DNA of 64,000 bases from Azospirillum sp. SYSU D00513 (lineage in GTDB: Bacteria; Pseudomonadota; Alphaproteobacteria; Azospirillales; Azospirillaceae): assembly GCF_017356015.1 (NCBI RefSeq), contig NZ_JAFIQV010000025.1:44420-108419 (forward strand), read 5' to 3'. Position numbers and translations under genes: made by a program. This document shows, piece after piece, positions 24,007 to 31,897 of the stretch (the stretch's first letter is position 1; each line of letters starts with the position of its first letter). A model generated the notes under the pieces. It saw only the letters and a list, made by a program, of their open reading frames with translations, did no database searches and had not been told where the DNA came from.

Positions 24007-25608
24007 TTAAGAGCCTCTCCTTCGCCCCCTTGATGCATTTCTCCTCGTCGATCTTTTCACAGCAAGCCCAATTCTGGTACTATTTGCTTTTTCCACATTT
24101 ATCAGAAAATCTCGGTAAACGGTATTGACCTCCCAGAGAGTTGCTTGGAGATCATTCCACCTTACTTTACTCACCAGCGTTTGGTCTTGCTCAGGATCCA
24201 AATGCCTGTATCCATTTTTTTCTCGAATATCAGAAACTCTCGCGTTAAGAACACCACTTATGTAGAAGAATCTCCATATCTCAAAGATATCACTATCCTT
24301 TTGTTGATTCAATGAGCATCCATATAAAATCACACTGAATTTTGAGATAATTTTGCGGAAGTGGTCGAGAACCTCCTCAGAACTCATAGTGAAGCCACCA
24401 TTTTTGTATTCTACATCAGCAAAAGTTTTCAGTATTTCAACTGCTGCAGGACACTCCAACACGACTTCTTGCCCGAATAAATTTGCAATCGTTTCAGAAA
24501 ATCCGGGCATTACCGCCTGAAACACCTCCTCATCAATCCTTCCCTTCTTCTTTGATTCAGCTCTTTTTGCCAAAAGATTAACAAGCTGTATTGCGTCACG
24601 AGGGCGCTGCCTTGATCTTACTAAAATTAAATCTCGCCAGGACCTAAAATCTTCACTATGAGGCGCGCGCGCGCCAACGCCCTCAAAAAAGGGGCTGTAA
24701 TGTTCTTGACCTCTTCCATCCAAGAATGGAGCGCCAGCGTTTCCGTCACTGCCTAAGTTTGCGGCGGCTAACGCTAGTCGTCTTTCGACAATTTTCTCAA
24801 CATGGTCTTTGCTTGACTTCATAAGAACACAAAGACTTTTGAAGTGATCTGTTTGGTCACGCTGACCCGCAGGATCAACCTGCAACCGTTCCCAGACCTC
24901 GGACCGAAGGCTTACTACCGCCTTCACCTCTGGGATGTTGGAAGAAAGTCTTCGTACAGCCAAAAGGAGAGCCCATATCCTATTCAGGTGCCCAGGCTTT
25001 TCAGGGCTAGCAATCTGATCAGTATCATCAATGAAAACATAAAACCCTTTTGAATCAAGAGAGCGCTCTATAGCCTTCTCAAGCTCTGACCGTGTAACTT
25101 TAGAGAGATGCGGAAATGCAGAATTGAAGTCAACCTTGATAATCGGCTTAGCAACATCACCCAGAAACTTTCCCATTCTTCCGATGAAATCTGGTGACCT
25201 CTCACCAGTCGCTATCGCTTCTCGATAAAGTACTGCTCTATCGCCGTCGAACCATCCAGTAGATTCCTCTGAAAGCTTTGTTGCTATAGATGACATAAGT
25301 ACGCTATAAAATACGCGAACCATGTCTCCGGTAGAGTTACTCTCGCCAATCCTACTGCTATCAATATCATAAGGCGTTATCAAAGTTGCAGGCACTGATT
25401 GCTGCTTTAGGACGCGCAAGGCAAAATCAATAATTGCACTCTTTCCGCTACCTTTGCTTCCCACAAGCAGGTGCGGATTGCCCACTGGCGGCGCCATGAC
25501 ATTAGAGAACTCGTCCACATACACAAACACTCTTTCAAGTATGGCCTTCTCACCCTCTGCTGTTCCAGAGGGAAACCAGGAGATAAGCTCATGCAAATTT
25601 TTATTCAT
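24007..25608 (-). CDS. P-loop ATPase (Sll1717-family-like), AT-rich gene
   Basis: A 533-aa protein from the ATG at 25608 (GGTGGG upstream); a GTG at 25638 would add 10 residues. Walker A is GSKGSGKS (residues 50-57) and Walker B is FYVFIDDTDQ (189-198). A later segment with SLRSEVWERL and RSRQRPRDAIQLVNLLAKRA fits AAA/STAND-like ATPases, and I associate it with the family named after cyanobacterial Sll1717. There are no membrane helices and no nuclease domain, and the C-terminus is Arg-rich (RRNASRGRRRGS). Codon use is unlike its neighbours. The function is unknown; isolated AT-rich ATPases of this kind are often found in genomic islands and sometimes serve in defence. Confidence 0.8.
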   Translation of the reverse strand: MNKNLHELISWFPSGTAEGEKAILERVFVYVDEFSNVMAPPVGNPHLLVGSKGSGKSAIIDFALRVLKQQSVPATLITPYDIDSSRIGESNSTGDMVRVFYSVLMSSIATKLSEESTGWFDGDRAVLYREAIATGERSPDFIGRMGKFLGDVAKPIIKVDFNSAFPHLSKVTRSELEKAIERSLDSKGFYVFIDDTDQIASPEKPGHLNRIWALLLAVRRLSSNIPEVKAVVSLRSEVWERLQVDPAGQRDQTDHFKSLCVLMKSSKDHVEKIVERRLALAAANLGSDGNAGAPFLDGRGQEHYSPFFEGVGARAPHSEDFRSWRDLILVRSRQRPRDAIQLVNLLAKRAESKKKGRIDEEVFQAVMPGFSETIANLFGQEVVLECPAAVEILKTFADVEYKNGGFTMSSEEVLDHFRKIISKFSVILYGCSLNQQKDSDIFEIWRFFYISGVLNARVSDIREKNGYRHLDPEQDQTLVSKVRWNDLQATLWEVNTVYRDFLINVEKANSTRIGLAVKRSTRRNASRGRRRGS

Positions 25609-25638
25609 GCTTCCCACCGCAAAAAGTTGATTTGACAC

Positions 25639-26344
25639 ATAGCGCCCCTACCAATAACGTTAACTTAAGTGTTTCCATAGACGGCACCCGGATTTGAATG
25701 CAAAACTACACCAATGCGCACCAAACGCCACGATTCATCGCCTCTGCAACTGCATTTTGAACCTATACTTTAGAAAACATCCACGTAAAAGCGACTCACT
25801 TCTGATGATTCATTTTCTACCATTTGCACCATCATTTGAAAATGGTCACCACGGAGCGGGCGTTCAACAAGCTGTGCGCGCACCCTCTCAGGAAGGTGGT
25901 GAGCAGATACAGTCACGGTTGAACGCTCGACCGGCGCAGGGACCTCCTCAGCCATGAAGCGACTGTACACCGGCGAAGCGATTGGGGCATCCACCTTTGT
26001 TCCCCGCCAGCGCTAATGCACAGACGCATTCGAACGATTCATAGCCATCTCATGCAGATCAACGCCTTGGATGTAGGGTCTATGCATCTTTCGTTTGCGC
26101 CTGACCACTAGCTTGACAAAAGCATAACCCAACCATCCGCCTTCCAAACTGTACCGGTTTGCCCCAATCCTGCCCTCTGATACAGTTTGCGACAGACCGG
26201 CGGCCGGCGGACAAACTTCCGCGACATGTCGGCCGTAGGCTTCCGGAAAGGGCGGAACACGGGCGCCTTCCAATGGCGCGGCCCATCAGCGCTCCACACC
26301 ACCGGCATCGGTACTGGGGCTCCACAGCGAACGGGGGATTCAGC
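25639..26344. other. Long intergenic region at the islet edge
   Basis: About 700 bp between the ATPase gene and the molybdenum hydroxylase operon. The first 150 bp are AT-rich and should hold the ATPase promoter. Composition returns to genomic average near 26150. One weak short gene candidate (25770-25994, minus) is listed separately. The promoter of the redox operon must lie in the last 200 bp, but no confident -35/-10 pair is visible. Confidence 0.4.
25770..25994 (-). CDS. Possible small hypothetical protein
   Basis: A 74-aa reading frame starting MDAPIASPVYSRFMAEEVPA, with a second in-frame Met at residue 14. Its amino-acid composition (ERPLRGDHFQMMVQMVEN) looks protein-like, but there is no convincing ribosome-binding site and I recognise no family. 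It could be a remnant left when the AT-rich islet entered, or chance. Confidence 0.3.
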   Translation of the reverse strand: MDAPIASPVYSRFMAEEVPAPVERSTVTVSAHHLPERVRAQLVERPLRGDHFQMMVQMVENESSEVSRFYVDVF

Positions 26345-26812
26345 ATGGCGCGATTGACCATCAACGGTGAGGTCCGGGAGGTCGATGTCGATCCCGAGAC
26401 GCCGCTCCTCTGGGTGATCCGGGAGCAGGTCGGGCTGACCGGGACGAAGTTCGGCTGCGGGATCGCGCAGTGCGGCGCCTGCACGGTGCACATCGACGGG
26501 GTCGCCACGCGCTCCTGCGCGATGCCGGTCAGCGCCGTGACGGCCGAGCAGAAGATCACGACGATCGAGGGGCTGTCGCCCGACGGGTCGCACCCCTTGC
26601 AGAAGGCCTGGGCGGCGCTGGACGTGCCGCAATGCGGATACTGCCAGTCGGGGATGATCATGGCGGCGGCCGGGCTGCTCCAGCAGAATCCCAGCCCGAC
26701 CGACGAGGACATCAATACCGAGATCACCAACATCTGCCGCTGCGGGACCTACAACCGCGTGCGCGCCGCCATCAAGCTCGCCGCCGACGGCGGCGCCACG
26801 CAGAACGGCTGA
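26345..26812 (+). CDS. [2Fe-2S] subunit of a molybdenum hydroxylase (isoquinoline 1-oxidoreductase alpha-like)
   Basis: A 155-aa small electron-transfer subunit. The plant-type cluster motif CGIAQCGACTVHIDG with its fourth cysteine in RSCAMPV (residues about 39-62) and the second cluster motif CGYCQSGMIM plus CRCGTYNRV (about 100-145) are complete. It passes electrons from the molybdenum site of the partner subunit at 26823. The start at 26345 begins the domain; longer upstream frames have no support. It is the first gene of an eight-gene operon with cytochromes and Sox proteins. There is no separate FAD subunit, as in IorAB-type enzymes, so electrons probably go to a cytochrome c. Confidence 0.93.
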   Translation: MARLTINGEVREVDVDPETPLLWVIREQVGLTGTKFGCGIAQCGACTVHIDGVATRSCAMPVSAVTAEQKITTIEGLSPDGSHPLQKAWAALDVPQCGYCQSGMIMAAAGLLQQNPSPTDEDINTEITNICRCGTYNRVRAAIKLAADGGATQNG

Positions 26813-26822
26813 GGAGGATCGC

Positions 26823-29054
26823 ATGACGACCGCACACGCCCCGTCCCGGCCCGGCCAATCCCAGCCCGCCGAATCCCCGCCCGCCCTCTCCCGCCGCGGC
26901 TTCCTCGTCAGCTCCGCCGCCATGGGCGGCCTGTCGCTGGGCTTCCACTTGCCCTTCCTGGCCTCCGCCGAAGCGGCCACGCCCGGTGCCACGCCGGCCG
27001 CCGCGGCGCCGGAGGTGAACGCCTGGGTGGTGGTCCGGCCCGACGAGACGGTGGTGATCCGCGTCGCCCGGTCCGAGATGGGCCAGGGCACGCTGACCGG
27101 CCTCGCCCAGCTCGTCGCGGAGGAGCTGGAATGCGACTGGGCGAAGGTCACGACCGAATACCCCACCCCCGGCCAGAACCTCGCGCGCGACCGCGTCTGG
27201 GGCAGCTTCTCCACCGGCGGCAGCCGGGGCATCCGCGATTCCCACGACTATGTCCGCAAGGGCGGGGCGGTGGCGCGCGAGATGCTGGTCGCGGCGGCGG
27301 CGGCGGAGTGGAAGGTGCCGGCGTCGGAATGCGCCGTGTCGAAGGGCGTCATCACCCATGGCCCCAGCGGACGCAGTACGACCTACGGCAAGGTCGCGAC
27401 CGCCGCCGCCGGGATGCAGCCGCCGGCCGAGGTGCGGCTGAAGGACCCCAAGGACTGGACCATCGTGGGCAAGCCGCTGCCCCGGCTCGACACCGCCGAC
27501 AAGCTGAACGGCAAGCAGGTCTACGGCACCGACCTGAAACTGCCGGGCATGCTGAACGCCGCCGTGCGCGCCTGCCCCACCTTCGGCGGCAAGCTCGTGA
27601 ATTTCGACGCGGCGGCGGTCGCCGGCATGCGCGGCGTGCACAAGGTCGTGCGGGTGGATGACACCGCCGTGGCCGTGGTGGCGGAAACCTGGTGGCAGGC
27701 CAAGACGGCACTCGACGCCCTGCCCGTCACCTGGGACGACGGCCCGAACAAGGCGCTCTCCAGCGCCTCCATCGCGGAGACCCTGGCCGCCGGTCTCGAT
27801 GCGGAGGAGGCCTTCGTCGGTGCGTCCGCCGGGGACGCGCGCAAGGCGCTGGCCGGGGCGGCGAAGACGGTCTCGGCCGTCTACGGCTTCCCCTACCAGA
27901 ACCACGCCACCATGGAGCCGATGAACGCAACGGCCCTGTGGACCGAGTTGAGGTGCGAGGTCTGGGTGCCGACCCAGAACGGCGAGGCCAGCCTCGCCGC
28001 CGCGGCGGAGGCCGCCGGCCTGCCCGTGCAGAGCTGCGAGGTGTACAAGCTCCACCTCGGCGGCGGCTTCGGGCGGCGCGGCAACTTCCAGGACTATGTC
28101 CGCCAGGCCGTGAACATCGCCAAGCAGGTCCCCGGCCGCCCGGTCAAGCTGATTTGGTCGCGGGAGGAGGACATGCTGCACGGCGCCTACCATCCGGTCA
28201 CCCAGTGCAAGCTGACCGGCGGGCTGGACGCCGAGGGCAAGCTGACCGCGCTGCACATGCGCATCTCCGGCCAGTCGATCCTCGCGGCGGTGCGGCCGGA
28301 GGGCATGCAGAACGGCAAGGATCCCGCCGTCTTCCAGGGGCTGAACATCAGCGGGCCGGAAGGGCACATCGGTTACGCGGTCGAGAACCTGCTGATCGAC
28401 CACGCCATGCGCAACCCGCCGATCCCCCCGGGCTTCTGGCGCGGGGTGAACCTGAACCAGAACGCCATCTATCTGGAATGCTTCATGGACGAGCTGGCGC
28501 ACGCCGCCGGCATGGACCCGCTGGCCTTCCGGCGCCGGATGATGGCGAACCACCCCAAGCACTTGGCCGTGCTCGATCAGGTGGCACAGGGCATCGGCTG
28601 GGACCGTCCGGCCCCGGCGGGCGTCCATCGCGGCATCGCCCAGATCATGGGCTTCGGCAGCTACGTCGCGGCGGCGGCGGAGGTGTCGGTGACCGACGGC
28701 AAGCTGAAGATCCACCGCATCGTCGCCTCCACCGATCCCGGCCACGCCGTCAACCCGGCCCAGATCGAACGGCAGGTCGAGGGTTCCTTCGTCTACGGCC
28801 TGTCGGCCTGCCTCTACGGCGAATGCACGGTCAAGGACGGTCGGATGGAGCAGACGAACTTCGACAGCTACGAGGTGCTGCGCATGGCGGAGATGCCGGC
28901 GGTGGAGACGATCCTCATCCCGTCCGGCGGATTCTGGGGCGGGGTGGGCGAGCCGACCATCGCCGTGGCGGCGCCGGCCGTGCTGAACGCCCTCTTCGCG
29001 GCGACCGGCAAGCGCATCCGGACGCTGCCGCTGAAGAACCATGACCTCGCATGA
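26823..29054 (+). CDS. Molybdopterin-binding subunit, xanthine dehydrogenase family (IorB-like), Tat-exported
   Basis: A 743-aa catalytic subunit. Twin arginines in SRRGFLVSSAAMGG (R24-R25) with a following hydrophobic run predict Tat export, so the holoenzyme is periplasmic. Cofactor-binding segments include GGGFGRRGNFQDYVRQAV, PPGFWRGVNLNQNAIYLECF and, near the end, GGFWGGVGEPTIAV, which holds the catalytic glutamate (GVGEPT) of this superfamily. Enzymes of this type hydroxylate aldehydes or N-heterocycles with water. GAGGAGG precedes the ATG. The downstream cytochrome overlaps by 4 nt. Its placement with Sox proteins is unusual and suggests a sulfur-containing or carrier-bound substrate. 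Confidence 0.92.
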   Translation: MTTAHAPSRPGQSQPAESPPALSRRGFLVSSAAMGGLSLGFHLPFLASAEAATPGATPAAAAPEVNAWVVVRPDETVVIRVARSEMGQGTLTGLAQLVAEELECDWAKVTTEYPTPGQNLARDRVWGSFSTGGSRGIRDSHDYVRKGGAVAREMLVAAAAAEWKVPASECAVSKGVITHGPSGRSTTYGKVATAAAGMQPPAEVRLKDPKDWTIVGKPLPRLDTADKLNGKQVYGTDLKLPGMLNAAVRACPTFGGKLVNFDAAAVAGMRGVHKVVRVDDTAVAVVAETWWQAKTALDALPVTWDDGPNKALSSASIAETLAAGLDAEEAFVGASAGDARKALAGAAKTVSAVYGFPYQNHATMEPMNATALWTELRCEVWVPTQNGEASLAAAAEAAGLPVQSCEVYKLHLGGGFGRRGNFQDYVRQAVNIAKQVPGRPVKLIWSREEDMLHGAYHPVTQCKLTGGLDAEGKLTALHMRISGQSILAAVRPEGMQNGKDPAVFQGLNISGPEGHIGYAVENLLIDHAMRNPPIPPGFWRGVNLNQNAIYLECFMDELAHAAGMDPLAFRRRMMANHPKHLAVLDQVAQGIGWDRPAPAGVHRGIAQIMGFGSYVAAAAEVSVTDGKLKIHRIVASTDPGHAVNPAQIERQVEGSFVYGLSACLYGECTVKDGRMEQTNFDSYEVLRMAEMPAVETILIPSGGFWGGVGEPTIAVAAPAVLNALFAATGKRIRTLPLKNHDLA

Positions 29055-29386
29055 CGGGCGGCCCGACGCCGCTCCGTCTCGCCCTGGCGCTGCTGGGCCT
29101 GTTCCCGGCGGCCGCCATGGCGGCGGATCTTCCCTCCTCCGATCCGCCGCCGGGCGCGTCCGCCTGCTCGGGCTGCCACGCCCCGGCCGCGTCCGACGGC
29201 GGCATGGCCCCGCTGGACGGCCGGCCGGCGGAGGACATCGTCGCCAGCATGCGAGGCTTCCGGTCCGGCACGCTGGAGGCGACCGTGATGGACCGCATCG
29301 CCAAGGGCTTCACGGATGAGGAAACGCGCGCCATCGCGGACTGGTACGCCGCGCGCGGAGGCCGGGATGCCGCGGCGAAGCCGTAG
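29051..29386 (+). CDS. c-type cytochrome (FccA/SoxE-like), monoheme
   Basis: A 111-aa periplasmic cytochrome with a Sec signal peptide (ALALLGLFPAAAMA, cleavage near residue 25). The heme motif is CSGCH (39-43) and a Met ligand candidate is M52 or a later Met. The tail VMDRIAKGFTDEETRAIADW is typical of the cytochrome subunit of flavocytochrome c. It probably pairs with the flavoprotein encoded next. It overlaps the molybdopterin subunit by 4 nt and the flavoprotein start by about 20 nt, so the three are translationally coupled. Confidence 0.88.
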   Translation: MTGGPTPLRLALALLGLFPAAAMAADLPSSDPPPGASACSGCHAPAASDGGMAPLDGRPAEDIVASMRGFRSGTLEATVMDRIAKGFTDEETRAIADWYAARGGRDAAAKP

Positions 29387-30650
29387 GGCCGTCCTGGGCA
29401 GCCTGGGCGGGCTCGCCGCCGGGGCGGCAGCCCTGTCGCTCGGGGCGCCCGCCCTCCTCGCCCAGGCGCCGCCGCGCGTCGCCGTGGTCGGCGGCGGCTT
29501 CGCGGGTGCGGCCTGCGCGCGCGAGATGAAGCGGCGGGACCCGTCCCTGTCGGTGATGCTGGTCGAGCCCAACGCCCGCTACACCGCCTGCCCCTTCAGC
29601 AACGCCGTCGTCGCGGGCCTGCGCGAGCTTTCGGCGCAGGAGTTCGGCTACGAGGGGCTGGAGAAGGCGGGGATCACGCTGGTCCGCCAGGCGGCCCTGG
29701 CCGTGGAGGCGGAGGCGCGGCGCGTGCGGCTCGCCGACGGCACGGCGCTCGGCTACGACCGGCTGGTGCTGGCGCCCGGCGTGGACATGCGCTTCGACGC
29801 CATTCCCGGCTACGACGAGGATGCCGCCGAGGCCATGCCGCACGCCTGGAAGGCGGGGGCGCAGACGCTCCTGCTGCGCCGGCAGCTGGAGGCGATGGAG
29901 GACGGCGGCGTGGTGGTGCTGTCGGCACCCGCCAACCCCTTCCGCTGCCCACCGGGGCCTTACGAGCGGGCGAGCCTGATCGCCCATTACCTGAAGACCC
30001 GCAAGCCTCGCTCCAAGCTGATCCTTCTCGACGCCAAGGACGCCTTCTCCAAGCAGCGCCTGTTCGAGGCTGCCTGGGCGGAGCTGTACCCCGGCATGAT
30101 CGAATGGGTGTCGCTGTCCTTCGGCGGGCGGGTGACGGAGGCCGATCCCTCCACGCGGACCCTCGTCACGGAGTTCGGCAGCCACAAGGCCCAGGTGGTG
30201 AACCTGATCCCGCCGCAGCGCGCGGGGCGGATCGCCGAGGCGGCGGGCGTCGCCGACCGGACCGGCTGGTGCCCCATCGACCCCGTCACCTTCGAATCCA
30301 CCCTGGTGCCGGGCGTCCATGTCATCGGCGACGCGGCCATCGCCGGGGCCATGCCGAAATCCGCCTTCGCCGCCCACGCCCAGGCCAAGGCCTGCGCGGG
30401 TGCGGTGCTGGCGCTGCTGGGTGGGCGGCCCCTGGCGGAACCCCGGCTGATCAACACCTGCTACAGCCTCGTGGCACCGGACTACGGCATCTCCATCGCC
30501 GGGGTCTACCGCCCCTCCGGCGGGCTGCTGGCGGACATCGAGGGGGCGGGCGGCACCAGCCCACGCGACGCCCCGCCCGCCTTCCGCGCGCGGGAGGCCG
30601 CCTACGCCGAGGCCTGGTTCCGGACCATCACCGGCGACGTGTTCGGATGA
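29367..30650 (+). CDS. FAD-dependent flavocytochrome c flavoprotein subunit (FccB/SoxF-like)
   Basis: A 427-aa secreted flavoprotein. The start MPRRSRRAVLGSLGGLAAGA gives a Tat-type signal. The FAD-binding motif is VAVVGGGFAGAACARE. The cysteine pair typical of sulfide dehydrogenase flavoproteins is C in YTACPFSN (about 76) and C in INTCYSLV near the C-terminus, with TGWCPIDP between. The second FAD segment is GVHVIGDAAIAG. Family members oxidise sulfide or thiols and pass electrons to the cytochrome subunit. It is encoded next to its likely cytochrome partner and just upstream of soxX (ATGA overlap). Confidence 0.9.
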   Translation: MPRRSRRAVLGSLGGLAAGAAALSLGAPALLAQAPPRVAVVGGGFAGAACAREMKRRDPSLSVMLVEPNARYTACPFSNAVVAGLRELSAQEFGYEGLEKAGITLVRQAALAVEAEARRVRLADGTALGYDRLVLAPGVDMRFDAIPGYDEDAAEAMPHAWKAGAQTLLLRRQLEAMEDGGVVVLSAPANPFRCPPGPYERASLIAHYLKTRKPRSKLILLDAKDAFSKQRLFEAAWAELYPGMIEWVSLSFGGRVTEADPSTRTLVTEFGSHKAQVVNLIPPQRAGRIAEAAGVADRTGWCPIDPVTFESTLVPGVHVIGDAAIAGAMPKSAFAAHAQAKACAGAVLALLGGRPLAEPRLINTCYSLVAPDYGISIAGVYRPSGGLLADIEGAGGTSPRDAPPAFRAREAAYAEAWFRTITGDVFG

Positions 30651-31105
30651 GAGGCGGGGCAATGCTGGCCGCGATGCTCATTCTCCCGACCCTCCCCGCC
30701 TTCGGCCAGGAATCCGCCCGGCGCGGCGTGGTGCCCTACGAGGTGGAGGGCGACGGCATCGTGCGGCCTCTCACCGGCGCGCCTGGCGATCCCAACCGTG
30801 GCGCGGCCCTGGCCGCCGACCGGCAGAAGAGCCTCTGCGTGCTGTGCCACCCCGGCCCCTTCCCCGACCAGCACCTGCACGGCACGCTGGCGCCGGACCT
30901 GGCAGGGGTTGGAAAACGGCTGACCGAGGCGCAGATCCGTCTGAGGGTCGTGGACAACAAGAGGCTGAATCCGGAGACCATCATGCCCGCCTTCCACCGC
31001 GTGACCGACGATCCGACCGTCGCGGCCGCCTGGCGCGGCCGGCCCATCCTCGGTGCCGGGGAGGTGGAAGACATCGTGGCCTGGCTTTCGACCCTGAAGG
31101 AGTGA
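30647..31105 (+). CDS. soxX: Sulfur oxidation c-type cytochrome SoxX
   Basis: A 152-aa protein with a Sec signal (MLAAMLILPTLPAFG). The heme is bound at CVLCH (64-68), and M113 in NPETIMPAFH is the likely distal ligand. The C-terminus AGEVEDIVAWLSTLKE is typical of SoxX. It pairs with SoxA to join a sulfur substrate to the SoxY arm cysteine by oxidative disulfide formation. It starts inside the end of the flavoprotein gene (ATGA). Confidence 0.9.
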   Translation: MRGGAMLAAMLILPTLPAFGQESARRGVVPYEVEGDGIVRPLTGAPGDPNRGAALAADRQKSLCVLCHPGPFPDQHLHGTLAPDLAGVGKRLTEAQIRLRVVDNKRLNPETIMPAFHRVTDDPTVAAAWRGRPILGAGEVEDIVAWLSTLKE

Positions 31106-31109
31106 CCTC

Positions 31110-31580
31110 ATGACCGACCGGAACGCCTTCGCCCTCGGGCGGCGCGGCGTCCTCGCCGCCGGGGCCGCCCAGATCCTCGTGCTGGCCCTGCCCCGCGTGG
31201 CCCTCGCCCGCCCCACGCTGGAGGAGGCCGTGCGCGCGTTCACCGGCGGGACGGAGGTCCAGGCCGGGGGCGTCCGGCTCGACATCCCGCCGCTGGTGGA
31301 AAACGGCAACGCGGTCGGCGTCACGGTCGCGGTGGACAGCCCGATGACGCCGGACGACCATGTCCGCCGCATCGCCCTGTTCAACCAGTCGAACCCCCAG
31401 CCCGAGGTGGCCGTCTTCCGCATGGGGCCGCGGGCCGGGCGGGCGCAGGTCGCCACCCGCATCCGGCTCGCCACCTCCCAGACGGTCATGGCCGTGGCCG
31501 AACTCAGCGACGGCAGCTTCTGGTCCAGTCAGGCCAAGGTCATCGTGACCTTGGCCGCCTGCATCGAGGATCTCTCCTGA
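31110..31580 (+). CDS. SoxY-related carrier protein with AACIE arm
   Basis: A 156-aa protein with a Tat-type leader (GRRGVLAAGAAQILVLALPR). The mature part is a SoxY-like immunoglobulin-type domain (VTVAVDSPMTPDDHVRRIAL, ATRIRLATSQTVMAVAELSD). Classic SoxY ends in GGCGG, whose cysteine carries the sulfur adduct. Here the C-terminus is VTLAACIEDLS: the cysteine (C151) remains but the flexible glycines are replaced by AACIE. I recall a family described as SoxY-related AACIE arm protein, which fits. It is coupled to soxZ by TGATG overlap. It may carry a different substrate from canonical SoxY. Confidence 0.9.
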   Translation: MTDRNAFALGRRGVLAAGAAQILVLALPRVALARPTLEEAVRAFTGGTEVQAGGVRLDIPPLVENGNAVGVTVAVDSPMTPDDHVRRIALFNQSNPQPEVAVFRMGPRAGRAQVATRIRLATSQTVMAVAELSDGSFWSSQAKVIVTLAACIEDLS

Positions 31581-31897
31581 TGCGCAGCCTCGTCAACGCA
31601 CCCAAGACCGCGCGGCAGGGCGAGATCATCGAGATCAAGGCCATGGTCGCCCACCCGATGGAAACCGGCTACCGGACCGACGCGAAAGGCGCGCCGATCC
31701 CCCGGAACATCGTCAACCGCTTCACCTGCACCTACGATGGGGAGGAAATCTTCTCCGCCGACTTCTTCCCGGCCATCTCGGCCAACCCCTTCCTGTCCTT
31801 CACCACCGTCGCGACGGCCAGCGGCCCGATCACCTTCACCTGGACCGCCGACGACGGCGCCACCCAGACCGCCACGGTCGAAATCACGGTGACCTGA
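31580..31897 (+). CDS. soxZ: Sulfur oxidation carrier partner SoxZ
   Basis: A 105-aa cytoplasmic-looking beta protein without its own signal peptide; SoxZ is co-exported with SoxY through the Tat pathway. The matching features are TARQGEIIEIKAMVAHPMET, RNIVNRFTCTYDGEEIFSAD and GPITFTWTADDGATQTATVE. It forms the SoxYZ heterodimer that presents the SoxY arm to the other enzymes. Start and stop overlap the flanking genes by one base each (TGATG). Confidence 0.93.
   Translation: MRSLVNAPKTARQGEIIEIKAMVAHPMETGYRTDAKGAPIPRNIVNRFTCTYDGEEIFSADFFPAISANPFLSFTTVATASGPITFTWTADDGATQTATVEITVT

Larger units (their letters stand above)
23870..26150. mobile_element. AT-rich islet, probably horizontally acquired
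   Basis: From about 23870 to 26150 the base composition falls sharply compared with the flanking G+C-rich genes: third positions are often A or T and there are many A/T runs. It contains one long gene (minus strand) and non-coding DNA. I see no integrase, transposase, tRNA or clear terminal repeats, so the boundaries are set by composition only and the mechanism of entry is unknown. Confidence 0.55.

Noticed and set aside
24844..25053. A short plus-strand frame inside the AT-rich ATPase gene.
   Set aside because: It is antisense to the ATPase core, with no ribosome-binding site.
26159..26344. An upstream extension of the [2Fe-2S] subunit by 62 codons.
   Set aside because: The extension is Arg/Pro-rich without family similarity. 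The ATG at 26345 starts exactly at the ferredoxin-type domain.
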